A DNA stretch of 39,197 nucleotides from Bryobacterales bacterium (lineage in GTDB: Bacteria; Acidobacteriota; Terriglobia; Bryobacterales; UBA6623), in the NCBI GenBank assembly GCA_022824585.1, contig JAJDZN010000312.1, positions 1-39,197 on the forward strand, written 5' to 3'. The notes beneath the pieces are model-generated. The model saw only the letters and a list, made by a program, of their open reading frames with translations, was not told the DNA's origin and did no database searches. This document shows positions 25,043 to 33,243 of the stretch, one piece after another; the stretch's first letter is position 1, and each line of letters begins with the position of its first letter. The position numbers and the translations under genes are program-made.

Positions 25043-28000
25043 ATGCCGATTCGCTCCATCTCGCTCGATGACAAGTACGCCCTGGAAGCCGGCTCGGCCT
25101 ATATGTCGGGCATCCAGGCGCTTGTCCGCCTGCCGGTCGAGCAGATGCGCCGGGACCGCGGCCAAGGCCTGCGGACAGGCTGCTTGATCTCAGGCTACGA
25201 GGGATCGCCCTTGGGCGGTTACGACTTGGCGCTGGAGCGAGCCGGCAGCTTCCTCGCTGAGCACGAGATCCGCTTCGTGCCCGGCGTCAACGAAGAGCTC
25301 GCGCTTGCGGCGGTCATGGGCAGCCAGCTCTTCCAGGCCTTTCCGGACCCGCTCTACGATGGCGCCGTTGGCATCTGGTACGGCAAGGGTCCCGGCTTGG
25401 ACCGCAGCGGCGATGCCATGCGCCATGCCAGTTTCGCGGGCACGGGGGAACATTGCGGAGCAGTGGCCCTGGCCGGCGACGATCACAATTGCAAGAGTTC
25501 TTCGATCCCGCATCAGAGCGAGTTCTCCCTGTACAACAGCGCCGTTCCGGTGCTCAATCCGTCCTGCACCCAGGAAGTCCTCGACTTCGGCCTGTACGGC
25601 ATTGCCCTGTCCCGTTTCGGCGGCTCCTGGGCCGGGCTGAAGCTGTCGACCGACATCTGCGACGGAGGCGGGATCGTGAGCTTCGGCCCGGAACGCTGCC
25701 CGGTCGAGATTCCCGCGCTGGAAATCGATGGCGAGCCCTATCGCAAGGCCATGGGGCTGATGCTGGTGGTGCCCTACAGCCTCCAGCTTGAGGCCGAGGT
25801 GCTGGAGCATCGCCTTGAGGCAGCGCGGGTGTTTGCCCGCGCCAACGGCCTGAACAAGATCACCGTGCGGCACGGGGCGGACCGTCTGGGCATTGTCACG
25901 ACTGGCAAGAGCTACGCCGATCTAATGTCAGCCCTGAGGATGCTCCGCGTTGGCGAGCGCGAACTGGCGCGCGCCGGCGTCCGGGTCCTCAAGCTCGGGA
26001 TGGCCTTTCCGCTCGAGCCCGGCGTCGTCTCGGAATTCGCCCGCGACCTCGAGTCCATCGTGGTGGTCGAGGAGAAGCGCTCGTTCGTCGAATTGCAGCT
26101 GCGGGAGCTGCTCTACAACAGCCCGCATCGTCCCAGTGTGTACGGCAAGCGGGACGCCGAAGGCAAGACCCTGCTGCCCGCTCCGGGCGAGCTCGACGCC
26201 GAGATGATCGCGCTGGCGCTCAGCCGGTTCCTCCCGGAGGTGGCCGTTCTTCCCGAGCGTCCGCCGCAGCAGGACTCGCCTCCGGCAGGCTTGCTCCCGG
26301 CTCGGGGCGCCCGCACGCCGAGCTACTGTTCCGGCTGCCCGCACAACCGGTCGACCTTGCTGCTCGAGGGGCAGCTCGCCGGCGGCGGAATCGGCTGCCA
26401 CGGAATGGCTGGACTGATGCGCGATGTCGGCCGAGGCGTCGAGTTCCTGTTCCAGATGGGCTCGGAGGGTGCGTCGTGGATCGGCGCGTCCCCGTTCACC
26501 GGCACGCAGCACCTGTTCCAGAATCTGGGTGACGGCACCTACTTTCACTCTGGACGCCTGGCGGTGCAGGCCGCGATCGCCTCCGGCGTCAACATCACGT
26601 TCAAGATCCTGTACAACGATGCTGTGGCCATGACCGGCGGCCAGCACGCCGCCGGATCGATTCCGGTGCCCGCGCTTACGCGCGAGCTCGAGGCGCAGGG
26701 AATCGCCAAGATCGTCGTGCTCAGCGAGGATCCCGCTAGGCTTGGCCAAGGGGCGGGCCTGGCCAAGTCCGCCGAACTCCGCCCGCGGGAGGACTTGGAG
26801 GAGGTGCTTGCCGAACTGGCCGCCAGCAAAGGCGTGTCGGTCATGATCTACGACCAGCTCTGCGCGGCCGAGAAGCGGCGGCGGCGCAATCGTGGAATCC
26901 TGCCGCAACCCGCGCGCCGCATCATGATCAACGAGCGCGTTTGCGAGGGCTGCGGCGATTGCGTGCAGCAGGCGAATTGCGTCTCGCTTCTCCCGGTGGA
27001 CACCGAGTTCGGTGCTAAGACTCGTGTTCACCAGTCGTCGTGCAACGCCGACTACACGTGCACTTGGGGCGATTGTCCGTCGTTTGTCTCGGTGGAGATC
27101 GAGGCGGGCAGCGGCCTGCGGCGAAAGCCGCTGCCCGCCCTGCCCGCCCCGGCCTTGCCCGAGCCCGCCCGCAAGGTCGCCGCCGGTGATGGCTTCCACA
27201 TTCTGATGCCCGGCGTGGGCGGCACGGGCGTGGTGACGATCAATGCCCTGCTTGCCACCGCAGCCCACATCGACGGCTTGCAGGCGATCACGCTCGACCA
27301 GACTGGCGTCGCCCAAAAGGGCGGCGCGGTGGTTGCCCATATCACGATCAGCGAGTCTCCCATGGAGGCCTCGCAGAGGATTCCGGCCGGCAGCGCAGAC
27401 CTGCTGCTCGGCTTCGATCTGGTCGGTGCCGCGTATCCGAAGAACTTGCAGTTCTGCGATTCCGAACGGACTGTCGCCTTGGTGAACTCCAAGGAGATCC
27501 TGACCGGCGAGGCGATCCGCAAGGGCCTCACGGTGCTGTCTCCGGACGGGGGATTCATCGAGGCGATCCGCAAGGCGACCCGACGCGCCGACAGCGAGTT
27601 CGTCGACGCTTCCACTTTGGCCGAGACGCTCTTCGGCGGCCACATTTTCAGCAACATGATGCTGCTGGGCGCGGCCTACCAGAAGGGGTTGCTGCCGCTG
27701 TCGGCCGAGGCGATCGAGAGCGCGATACGGCTCAACGGCGTTGCGGTCGAACGCAATCTGGAAGTGTTCGCGTGGGGTCGCCAGTATGTCTGCGATCCGG
27801 CGGCGCTAGGCCCGTACTTGCCTGCCTCGGCCGCAGCCTCCGTGCCGCAGTCGCTGGACGCCTTGATCGAGAGTCGCGAGCGCGAGCTGACCGCCTATCA
27901 GAGCGCCTCCTATGCCGGCGCTTACCGCGCCTACGTGGAAAAGGTGCGGCAAGTCGAGGCTCGCGTGCGGCCTGGTAGCGAGAGCTTGACCCGAGCGGTG

Positions 28001-28483
28001 GCGTGGAACCTGCACAAGCTCATGGCCTACAAGGACGAGTACGAGGTTGCCCGCCTTCTGACCGGCCCGGCCTTCGATGCCGAGATCGGCGAGACGTTCG
28101 AGAAGCCACGCCGTTTGGTCTACCACCTGCATCCGCCGCTGCTGCGCCGCCTCGGCGTCCAGCGCAAGTTGGCCTTCGGGCCGTGGTTGCGGCCGCTGCT
28201 GCGCATTCTGGCTCTCGGAAAGGCCTTGCGGGGCACGCCGCTGGATCCGTTCGGCTGGCTGGCCAGCCGCCGCCAGGAGCGCGAGCTGATTTCGTGGTAC
28301 CGCGAACTCGTCGATGGCCTGCTGGCGGGCCTGGACGCGCGATCGCTCGCCACGGCTACCGAGATTGCCGAGGTCGCGCGCGAGATTCGCGGCTACGAGG
28401 GCGTGAAGGCAGCCTCGGTCGAACGCGCCAAGGGGTGGGTTGCCGAGCGCTTGGCCTCTGTGGCGGTGCGGGAAGCCGCCTGA
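25043..28483 (+). CDS. Indolepyruvate:ferredoxin oxidoreductase, fused subunits
   Basis: A 1146-residue 2-oxoacid:ferredoxin oxidoreductase that oxidises arylpyruvates (from aromatic amino acids) or related 2-oxoacids to acyl-CoA with ferredoxin as acceptor. Domains in order: pyrimidine-binding TPP domain (SGYEGSPLGGYD at the start), middle domain, the CSGCPHNRS motif, the TPP/Mg2+ domain with GDGTYFHSG (from residue 496) and YNDAVAMTGGQ, a [4Fe-4S] motif C634-x2-C637-x2-C640-x5-C646, further cysteines, and a gamma-type domain from about residue 722 (MPGVGGTGVVTINALL, QTGVAQKGG). This fused layout is common in aerobic and facultative bacteria. The ATG at 25043 has only a weak ribosome binding site. 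Confidence 0.95.
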   Translation: MPIRSISLDDKYALEAGSAYMSGIQALVRLPVEQMRRDRGQGLRTGCLISGYEGSPLGGYDLALERAGSFLAEHEIRFVPGVNEELALAAVMGSQLFQAFPDPLYDGAVGIWYGKGPGLDRSGDAMRHASFAGTGEHCGAVALAGDDHNCKSSSIPHQSEFSLYNSAVPVLNPSCTQEVLDFGLYGIALSRFGGSWAGLKLSTDICDGGGIVSFGPERCPVEIPALEIDGEPYRKAMGLMLVVPYSLQLEAEVLEHRLEAARVFARANGLNKITVRHGADRLGIVTTGKSYADLMSALRMLRVGERELARAGVRVLKLGMAFPLEPGVVSEFARDLESIVVVEEKRSFVELQLRELLYNSPHRPSVYGKRDAEGKTLLPAPGELDAEMIALALSRFLPEVAVLPERPPQQDSPPAGLLPARGARTPSYCSGCPHNRSTLLLEGQLAGGGIGCHGMAGLMRDVGRGVEFLFQMGSEGASWIGASPFTGTQHLFQNLGDGTYFHSGRLAVQAAIASGVNITFKILYNDAVAMTGGQHAAGSIPVPALTRELEAQGIAKIVVLSEDPARLGQGAGLAKSAELRPREDLEEVLAELAASKGVSVMIYDQLCAAEKRRRRNRGILPQPARRIMINERVCEGCGDCVQQANCVSLLPVDTEFGAKTRVHQSSCNADYTCTWGDCPSFVSVEIEAGSGLRRKPLPALPAPALPEPARKVAAGDGFHILMPGVGGTGVVTINALLATAAHIDGLQAITLDQTGVAQKGGAVVAHITISESPMEASQRIPAGSADLLLGFDLVGAAYPKNLQFCDSERTVALVNSKEILTGEAIRKGLTVLSPDGGFIEAIRKATRRADSEFVDASTLAETLFGGHIFSNMMLLGAAYQKGLLPLSAEAIESAIRLNGVAVERNLEVFAWGRQYVCDPAALGPYLPASAAASVPQSLDALIESRERELTAYQSASYAGAYRAYVEKVRQVEARVRPGSESLTRAVAWNLHKLMAYKDEYEVARLLTGPAFDAEIGETFEKPRRLVYHLHPPLLRRLGVQRKLAFGPWLRPLLRILALGKALRGTPLDPFGWLASRRQERELISWYRELVDGLLAGLDARSLATATEIAEVAREIRGYEGVKAASVERAKGWVAERLASVAVREAA

Positions 28484-28488
28484 TCCCC

Positions 28489-28923
28489 TCAGCCCACCTC
28501 AGCCTTCGCGCAATGGGCTTGGTAGGCCGCTTGGAGAGAGCGCGCGATCGCGTCGGCCTCGCGGCCCTCGATTTCGTGCCGGTGCATCATGTACACCGGC
28601 TCGCCATCGCGGAAGAGGGCGAATGACGGCGAGGATGGCGGGTACATGGACAGTCTCTGGCGAAGGTGGGCGGTAGCTGCAATGTCGGCGCCGGCAAACA
28701 CCGTGGCGACCTTGCTCGGACGCACCGCTCCCTGCAAGGAGAGCGCCAATCCGGGACGTGCGCAGCCGGCGGCGCAGCCACAGACCGAGTTGACGACCAT
28801 GAGGACGTCTCCGCTGCCCGGTGCGAGGATGCGGTCCACGTCTTCCGGGGTCCGTGCCTCTTCGACTCCGTGGCGCGTGAGTTCCTCGCGCATCGGATGG
28901 ATCATGAGTTCTGGATAGGGCAT
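28489..28923 (-). CDS. BrxA/BrxB family bacilliredoxin
   Basis: A 144-residue protein of the YphP/YqiW (bacilliredoxin) family, thioredoxin-fold proteins that remove bacillithiol from oxidised protein cysteines. The active-site motif is NSVCGCAAG with C48 and C50, matching the family's CGC. SPSFALFRDGEPVYMMHRHEIEG near the C-terminus is also characteristic. The ATG at 28923 is preceded by GAGGGAGA. It is convergent with the oxidoreductase gene (5-bp gap) and 74 bp downstream of the quinoprotein gene on the same strand. Bacillithiol or a related thiol cofactor is implied, though no synthesis genes are in the window. Confidence 0.92.
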   Translation of the reverse strand: MPYPELMIHPMREELTRHGVEEARTPEDVDRILAPGSGDVLMVVNSVCGCAAGCARPGLALSLQGAVRPSKVATVFAGADIAATAHLRQRLSMYPPSSPSFALFRDGEPVYMMHRHEIEGREADAIARSLQAAYQAHCAKAEVG

Positions 28924-28997
28924 GGCTGTGTCTGTCTCCCTCTCTACAGTAGCGCGGATGCGCCGTCAGCGGCGGCTTGGCCGGCAACGGTGCCGAT

Positions 28998-30815
28998 CTA
29001 CCTAGGAGGCCGGCCCTCGGCCACGCCGAACGCCAGAAACACATTTCCCGGCATCGATCCGAACTGGCCGTACCCCGAGTTCACATACAGCATGCCGTCA
29101 ACGACAATCGCGCCCGGTCCGTTCAGGGAGCCCCCTTTCGCGGCGATGCCGTTGACCGTGTCGTCATAGTCGCGGACGGTGTCAAAGTCCCACAGGATGG
29201 AGCCGTCCGCCGTCGAATAGGCGCGCAGATGACCATCGAGCGAGCCCGAGAACACAACGCCGTCGATCGCCGTGACCGCCGCCGAGTGGGCCGGCGAGCA
29301 TTGGGGGCGGCCGGGAGGGCAGGGTGCGCTCGGTACGTTCCAGAGTTCCTCTCCATCGGCAAGCCTGTAGGCAACCAGCCCGCCGACCGATGCGGGTCGC
29401 GGCCTGCGATAGTCCGACACGGCCACGTACACGTTGCGGCCGTCCGCAGCCGAGCCGTATTGGATTCCGCCCAGCTTTCCGCCCGTGCCTGCGCGCCTCT
29501 GCCACAGGATTGCCCCGTCTCGATCGGGATCGATGGCATGGACCATGCCGGATTTCTGGCCGGCCACCAGAGCACGTCTGCCGTTGTCCAGTTCGACTAG
29601 GATCGCCGAAGAGCCGAAATCGAAGTCAGGCCCGTCGGCCTGCGGGCAGTTCACTCCGTCGGCGTCGGAATTGCAGGCCATGTTGTAGGCATCGCCCTCG
29701 GTGAATTGCCGCGACCAGAGCCGCTTGCCGGAATCGAGGTCGTAGGCGATGATCGCGTCGCTGTCGTCTGTCGGCGGATCGGAGTAGTTGTCTCCAGTGG
29801 TGACGTACAAGCGTCGTAGCTTGGCGTCGATAGTTGGCGCGGACCAGATGCCCGCTCCGGCGGGGCCAAGTTGGACGACTCCCTCGGCGTTGCGCCGCTG
29901 CGGCCTTGGCTCTTCCGGAATCGTGTGAGTCTTCCAGATTCTCTCCCCGTTGGAGGAGTCTATGGCTTGGACGCTTCCGCGAAAGCTGCAGCAGGAGTAT
30001 TCTGCGAACGATCCGGTGAACTCTTCGATCGAACTGACCCCGAGATATAGGCGGCCCTCGAAGAGCACGGGCGAACCTGTGAGTGTCGCCGACTGGTGGT
30101 CGTCGACGTTCGTCCTCCAGACCTGCGCTCCAGTGGCAGCATCGATCCCGTACAGGTTTGCTTTGGTGTCGCCGAAATAGAGCAGGGTGCGACCTGCATC
30201 GTCGGGAGGGGAGACCAGGATGGCCGTGCGGACCTCGGATCGAGCGGCGAAGTCCCACACCGTGCATCCGGACTTGGCAGCCAACGCATAGAGGCGACCG
30301 CTGCGCGAGCCCACGAACACCCTTCCCCCAGCGACCGTGGGGTGGCCGCGGGCATGGGTGGCGTCGGGCAGGCCGAAGGCCCACCGGAGTTCCAGCCGCG
30401 GCACGTCCGCAGCGGTCAGGCCAGCCAGACCTGCCGGCTGATAGCGCGAATTGCTCAGATCCGCTCCCCAGCCGATCCAGCGCGGACCGCGTAAGGGGTT
30501 GTTCCATTCAGCATCCGGGCAGCTTCGCCGCGTCAAGCTTGGCAGATCCGCCGTGCCTTGGCCCAAGTACAGCGCAACCGATTCGACCTGGCCATCCGCA
30601 AGCGTCTGACCCACGTACGCCATGACGCCATCGCGCAGCGATTCGAGGATCGCGTCGGACGAGAGCTGGCGTAGCACGTCGAGAGTTGGAGCGCGGCTCT
30701 CGCCGCCATCGTGGCAACTGCTGCAGGCCTGCGCATAGATCTGCTCGCCCGTCGGCTCGACTGCCTGCAGGCAAATGGCCCAGCCCACAACGGCGGCTGC
30801 GACCCGAACGGACAT
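28998..30815 (-). CDS. Cytochrome c/PQQ quinoprotein dehydrogenase, PVA dehydrogenase-like
   Basis: A periplasmic 605-residue protein. After a short signal peptide (about residues 1-18) comes a small cytochrome c domain with haem motif C31-S-S-C34-H35 and a likely Met ligand (M65). A PQQ-type beta-propeller follows, with repeated motifs such as GGRVFVGSRSGRLYAL, LYFGDTKANLYGIDAATG and SVQAIDSSNGERIWKT. Vicinal cysteines C275-C276 in SCCSFRGS recall the polyvinyl-alcohol dehydrogenase branch. It would oxidise an alcohol and pass electrons to its haem. No PQQ biosynthesis genes are present. The ATG at 30815 was chosen because it gives a signal peptide. The bacilliredoxin gene follows on the same strand. 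Confidence 0.88.
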   Translation of the reverse strand: MSVRVAAAVVGWAICLQAVEPTGEQIYAQACSSCHDGGESRAPTLDVLRQLSSDAILESLRDGVMAYVGQTLADGQVESVALYLGQGTADLPSLTRRSCPDAEWNNPLRGPRWIGWGADLSNSRYQPAGLAGLTAADVPRLELRWAFGLPDATHARGHPTVAGGRVFVGSRSGRLYALAAKSGCTVWDFAARSEVRTAILVSPPDDAGRTLLYFGDTKANLYGIDAATGAQVWRTNVDDHQSATLTGSPVLFEGRLYLGVSSIEEFTGSFAEYSCCSFRGSVQAIDSSNGERIWKTHTIPEEPRPQRRNAEGVVQLGPAGAGIWSAPTIDAKLRRLYVTTGDNYSDPPTDDSDAIIAYDLDSGKRLWSRQFTEGDAYNMACNSDADGVNCPQADGPDFDFGSSAILVELDNGRRALVAGQKSGMVHAIDPDRDGAILWQRRAGTGGKLGGIQYGSAADGRNVYVAVSDYRRPRPASVGGLVAYRLADGEELWNVPSAPCPPGRPQCSPAHSAAVTAIDGVVFSGSLDGHLRAYSTADGSILWDFDTVRDYDDTVNGIAAKGGSLNGPGAIVVDGMLYVNSGYGQFGSMPGNVFLAFGVAEGRPPR

Positions 30816-31160
30816 GGCAGATATGATGAAGCTCTGCACCACGTGTTTCGGGCCGCTCAATCCGGCCGCGCTCATTGTCGCAGCTTCCATTCCCCAGTCG
30901 CCTAGGTGCCGACGGAATGCTCCTGCGCGCGATAGCTGCTTAGTGGATCGCGGGAGTGGGGTTCTTGCTTGGCTTGCCTTCAGCGCTGCACATAGGCATT
31001 CTGGACAATCAGGGTTGGGCCTGGGGGGTCTCGCTGATGCTCTGTGGACTCTTCCAAGCCCTGGCCGGGGGCCGCTACGGGGCGGCCAAGGTAGGATCCT
31101 CGTCGTGATTCTTGCGGTTTGCAATCGAGGGTTGGCTGCGGCCACAGCCAAGGATTTCCA
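30816..31160. other. Divergent intergenic region
   Basis: This 345-bp gap separates the quinoprotein gene (minus) from the OCD-family gene (plus). Frames crossing it are continuations of flanking frames with no family similarity. It contains a hairpin at 31132-31151. Otherwise I see nothing in it. Confidence 0.4.
31132..31151 (+). promoter_or_regulatory. Perfect inverted repeat touching the ribosome binding site of the OCD-family gene
   Basis: TTGGCTG (31132-31138) and CAGCCAA (31145-31151) are separated by 6 nt. The 3' arm shares its last bases with the AAGGA ribosome binding site (31150-31154). In RNA the hairpin could partly occlude the site; as DNA it could be an operator. Confidence 0.45.
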
Positions 31161-32120
31161 ATGAGGGCGATCGGATCGGAAGAGATCATCCGCGCCCTGC
31201 CCATGGGCAAGGCGATTGCCGCAATGCGGGAGGCCTTCGCCGCTCGTGTTGAAGGCAGGGCCGACGAGCCGCCTAGAACGGTCCTGCACACCGGCGCCGC
31301 GCGCGGCGCGACGCTCGTGATGCCGGCCGCGCTAGATGTTGGCGACGTTCCCCTGTTGGTCGTCAAGGTCGTCTCGGTCTTCCCATCGAACAGGGCGAAG
31401 GGCATGGACTCGATACACGGCACGGTGATCGCCGTCGAGGCCGAGACCGGATTGCCGATCGCGATGCTGGACGGGGCCTCGCTGACGGCCATTCGGACTG
31501 CCGCTGCGTGCGGCTTGGCGACCGACCTGCTGGCCCGCAGGGACAGCGAGGTGCTGGCTGTCTTCGGCAGCGGCGTGCACGCGCGCACGCAGGTGCAGGC
31601 GATGCGCGAGGTGCGATCCATCAAGGAGGTTCGGATCTACAACCGCAATATGGAGTCTGCCGCGGCGATGGCGGCCGAACTGGCCGCCAGTGCGGCCTCA
31701 GCGTGCCGTTTTCGCGTTGCGGATTCCCCTGCGTCCGCTCTGGCCGGCGCCGACATCGCTTGTGCTGCCACCACATCCCGCGTTCCGGTGTTCGAAGACA
31801 GTGCCGTGCCGGCCGGCCTGCACATCAACGCGATCGGGTCGTTCCATGCCACGGACCGGGAAGTTCCGGGAGCGACCGTCGCCCGGGCCGGCGTTTTCGT
31901 GGACGACCGCGAGGCCGCGCTTGAAGAGGCGGGCGACTTGATCATGGCGATCGGCGAAGGGCTCATCGAGGCAGATCACGTCCGCTCGGATCTGGGCAGT
32001 TTGGTGCTAGGCAGAGCCGACGGCCGCCGATCCGACGATGAAGTGACGTTTTTCAAGTCCGTGGGATTGGCGGTGCAAGACGCAGCGGCCACGCAGGCCG
32101 TCTTGCGGGCGGTCCGCTGA
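31161..32120 (+). CDS. Ornithine cyclodeaminase / Delta1-pyrroline-2-carboxylate reductase family protein
   Basis: A 319-residue member of the OCD/mu-crystallin family of NAD(P)-dependent enzymes. The Rossmann motif GSGVHA begins at residue 136. The substrate-binding half has KVVSVFPSN and LDGASLTAIRTAA, and later INAIGSF and TFFKSVGLAVQD, all typical. Family members are ornithine cyclodeaminase, alanine dehydrogenase or Pyr2C reductase (LhpI type). The neighbouring convergent gene, 19 bp away, encodes a cis-3-hydroxy-L-proline dehydratase-like enzyme whose product is Delta1-pyrroline-2-carboxylate, so a Pyr2C reductase giving L-proline is the best guess. The ATG at 31161 follows AAGGA; the frame opens earlier at 31119. 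Confidence 0.88.
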   Translation: MRAIGSEEIIRALPMGKAIAAMREAFAARVEGRADEPPRTVLHTGAARGATLVMPAALDVGDVPLLVVKVVSVFPSNRAKGMDSIHGTVIAVEAETGLPIAMLDGASLTAIRTAAACGLATDLLARRDSEVLAVFGSGVHARTQVQAMREVRSIKEVRIYNRNMESAAAMAAELAASAASACRFRVADSPASALAGADIACAATTSRVPVFEDSAVPAGLHINAIGSFHATDREVPGATVARAGVFVDDREAALEEAGDLIMAIGEGLIEADHVRSDLGSLVLGRADGRRSDDEVTFFKSVGLAVQDAAATQAVLRAVR

Positions 32121-32139
32121 TCCCTAGGATGGATGCGGG

Positions 32140-33243
32140 CTATTCGATCACTAGGACCGGCTCGCCTAGGACAGCCGGATCGGGCTGCAGTCCAAGGCCC
32201 GGCCCGGTCGGTGCCGCCAAACGCCCCCCCTGGCGGAGTGGCGGATTGCGGGCCGTGCTCACGGTGACGTAGCTGTTGAAGTCGGTCGACGTGAACAGCG
32301 CTCGCGGCGGCGTGCTGTGCGCCAAGTGGGCGATCGCCGCGGTCGTGAAGTCGCCGCCCCACGTGTCCTCGATCGTCATGCCAATGCCCAGGCTCACGCA
32401 CAGGTCGCGCATCTGCTTGGCCTTGGTCAATCCTCCCAGCTTGCTGATCTTGAGGTTGATCACGTCCATCGCGCGATCGCCATTGGCCCGCAAGAGGGCG
32501 CGGATGCTGTCGATTGACTCGTCGAGCACGAACGGGTGGTCCGTGCGCCGGCGGATCGAGAGGCATTCCTCGTAAGACGCGCAGGGTTGTTCGATGTACA
32601 CGTCGAGATCTCGCACCGCGCGCACGACCCTCATCGCATCGTGCATCAGCCAGCCCGTGTTGGCATCCGCGACCAGGCGGTCGCCATCGCCGACCACCTC
32701 GGAGGCGCAGCGGATCCGCCGGATATCTGTGGGGACGTCGGAGCCGACCTTGAGTTGGAATCGCGTGTAGCCCGCGGCGCGGTGGCTCGAGACGAGCTCG
32801 GCCATGCGCTCTGGGGTCTCCTGCGAGATCGCCCGGTAGAGGACAAAGTCATCGCCGTAGCGGCCGCCCAGCATCTCGCATAGCGGCAGGCCTGCCGCCT
32901 GCCCCAAGATGTCCCAGCAGGCCACGTCGATGGGAGATTTGACATAGGGGTGTCCCTTTAGCGCCGCGTCCATCGTCTCGTTGAGCGGCCCCAGCGCCCT
33001 GGGATCCAAGCCGAGCAGGGCGGGGCCTATCTCTGAGATCCCTGTCCTCGCGCCCGCGGCATAGGCGGGCAAGTAGGCTGGCCCGAGCGGGCAGACCTCT
33101 CCGTAGCCGCTCAGGCCCTCGTCAGTGTCGATCCGCACTATGGTGCTGTCGAAGACTGTCACCGTGTTGCCCCCGGACCAGTTATACGGCCCTTCGACCA
33201 GCGGCAAGTCTGCCTGGTAGGCGCTGATCCTGCAGATTCTCAC
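32140..33243 (-). CDS. Enolase-superfamily enzyme, probable cis-3-hydroxy-L-proline dehydratase
   Basis: A mandelate racemase/muconate lactonising enzyme family member of 367 residues. The capping domain has the YNWSGG motif and DSTIVRIDTDEGLSGYGE. The barrel has catalytic lysines K165 (FQLKV) and K265 (NLKISK) and metal ligands D193 (DANTGW), E218 (IEQPC) and D241 (LDESID). The overall sequence, including MTIEDTWGGD and SSTDFNSYVTVS-like stretches, resembles the characterised cis-3-hydroxy-L-proline dehydratase, which forms Delta1-pyrroline-2-carboxylate. The start is a GTG at 33243 that overlaps the permease stop as GTGA, so translation is coupled. It is the last gene of a rhaA-permease-dehydratase operon and faces the OCD-family reductase. 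Confidence 0.87.
   Translation of the reverse strand: MRICRISAYQADLPLVEGPYNWSGGNTVTVFDSTIVRIDTDEGLSGYGEVCPLGPAYLPAYAAGARTGISEIGPALLGLDPRALGPLNETMDAALKGHPYVKSPIDVACWDILGQAAGLPLCEMLGGRYGDDFVLYRAISQETPERMAELVSSHRAAGYTRFQLKVGSDVPTDIRRIRCASEVVGDGDRLVADANTGWLMHDAMRVVRAVRDLDVYIEQPCASYEECLSIRRRTDHPFVLDESIDSIRALLRANGDRAMDVINLKISKLGGLTKAKQMRDLCVSLGIGMTIEDTWGGDFTTAAIAHLAHSTPPRALFTSTDFNSYVTVSTARNPPLRQGGRLAAPTGPGLGLQPDPAVLGEPVLVIE

Noticed and set aside
25928-27643. 571-codon minus-strand frame opposite the indolepyruvate oxidoreductase gene
   Set aside because: The plus-strand gene has clear catalytic motifs throughout this stretch; the antisense frame has none.
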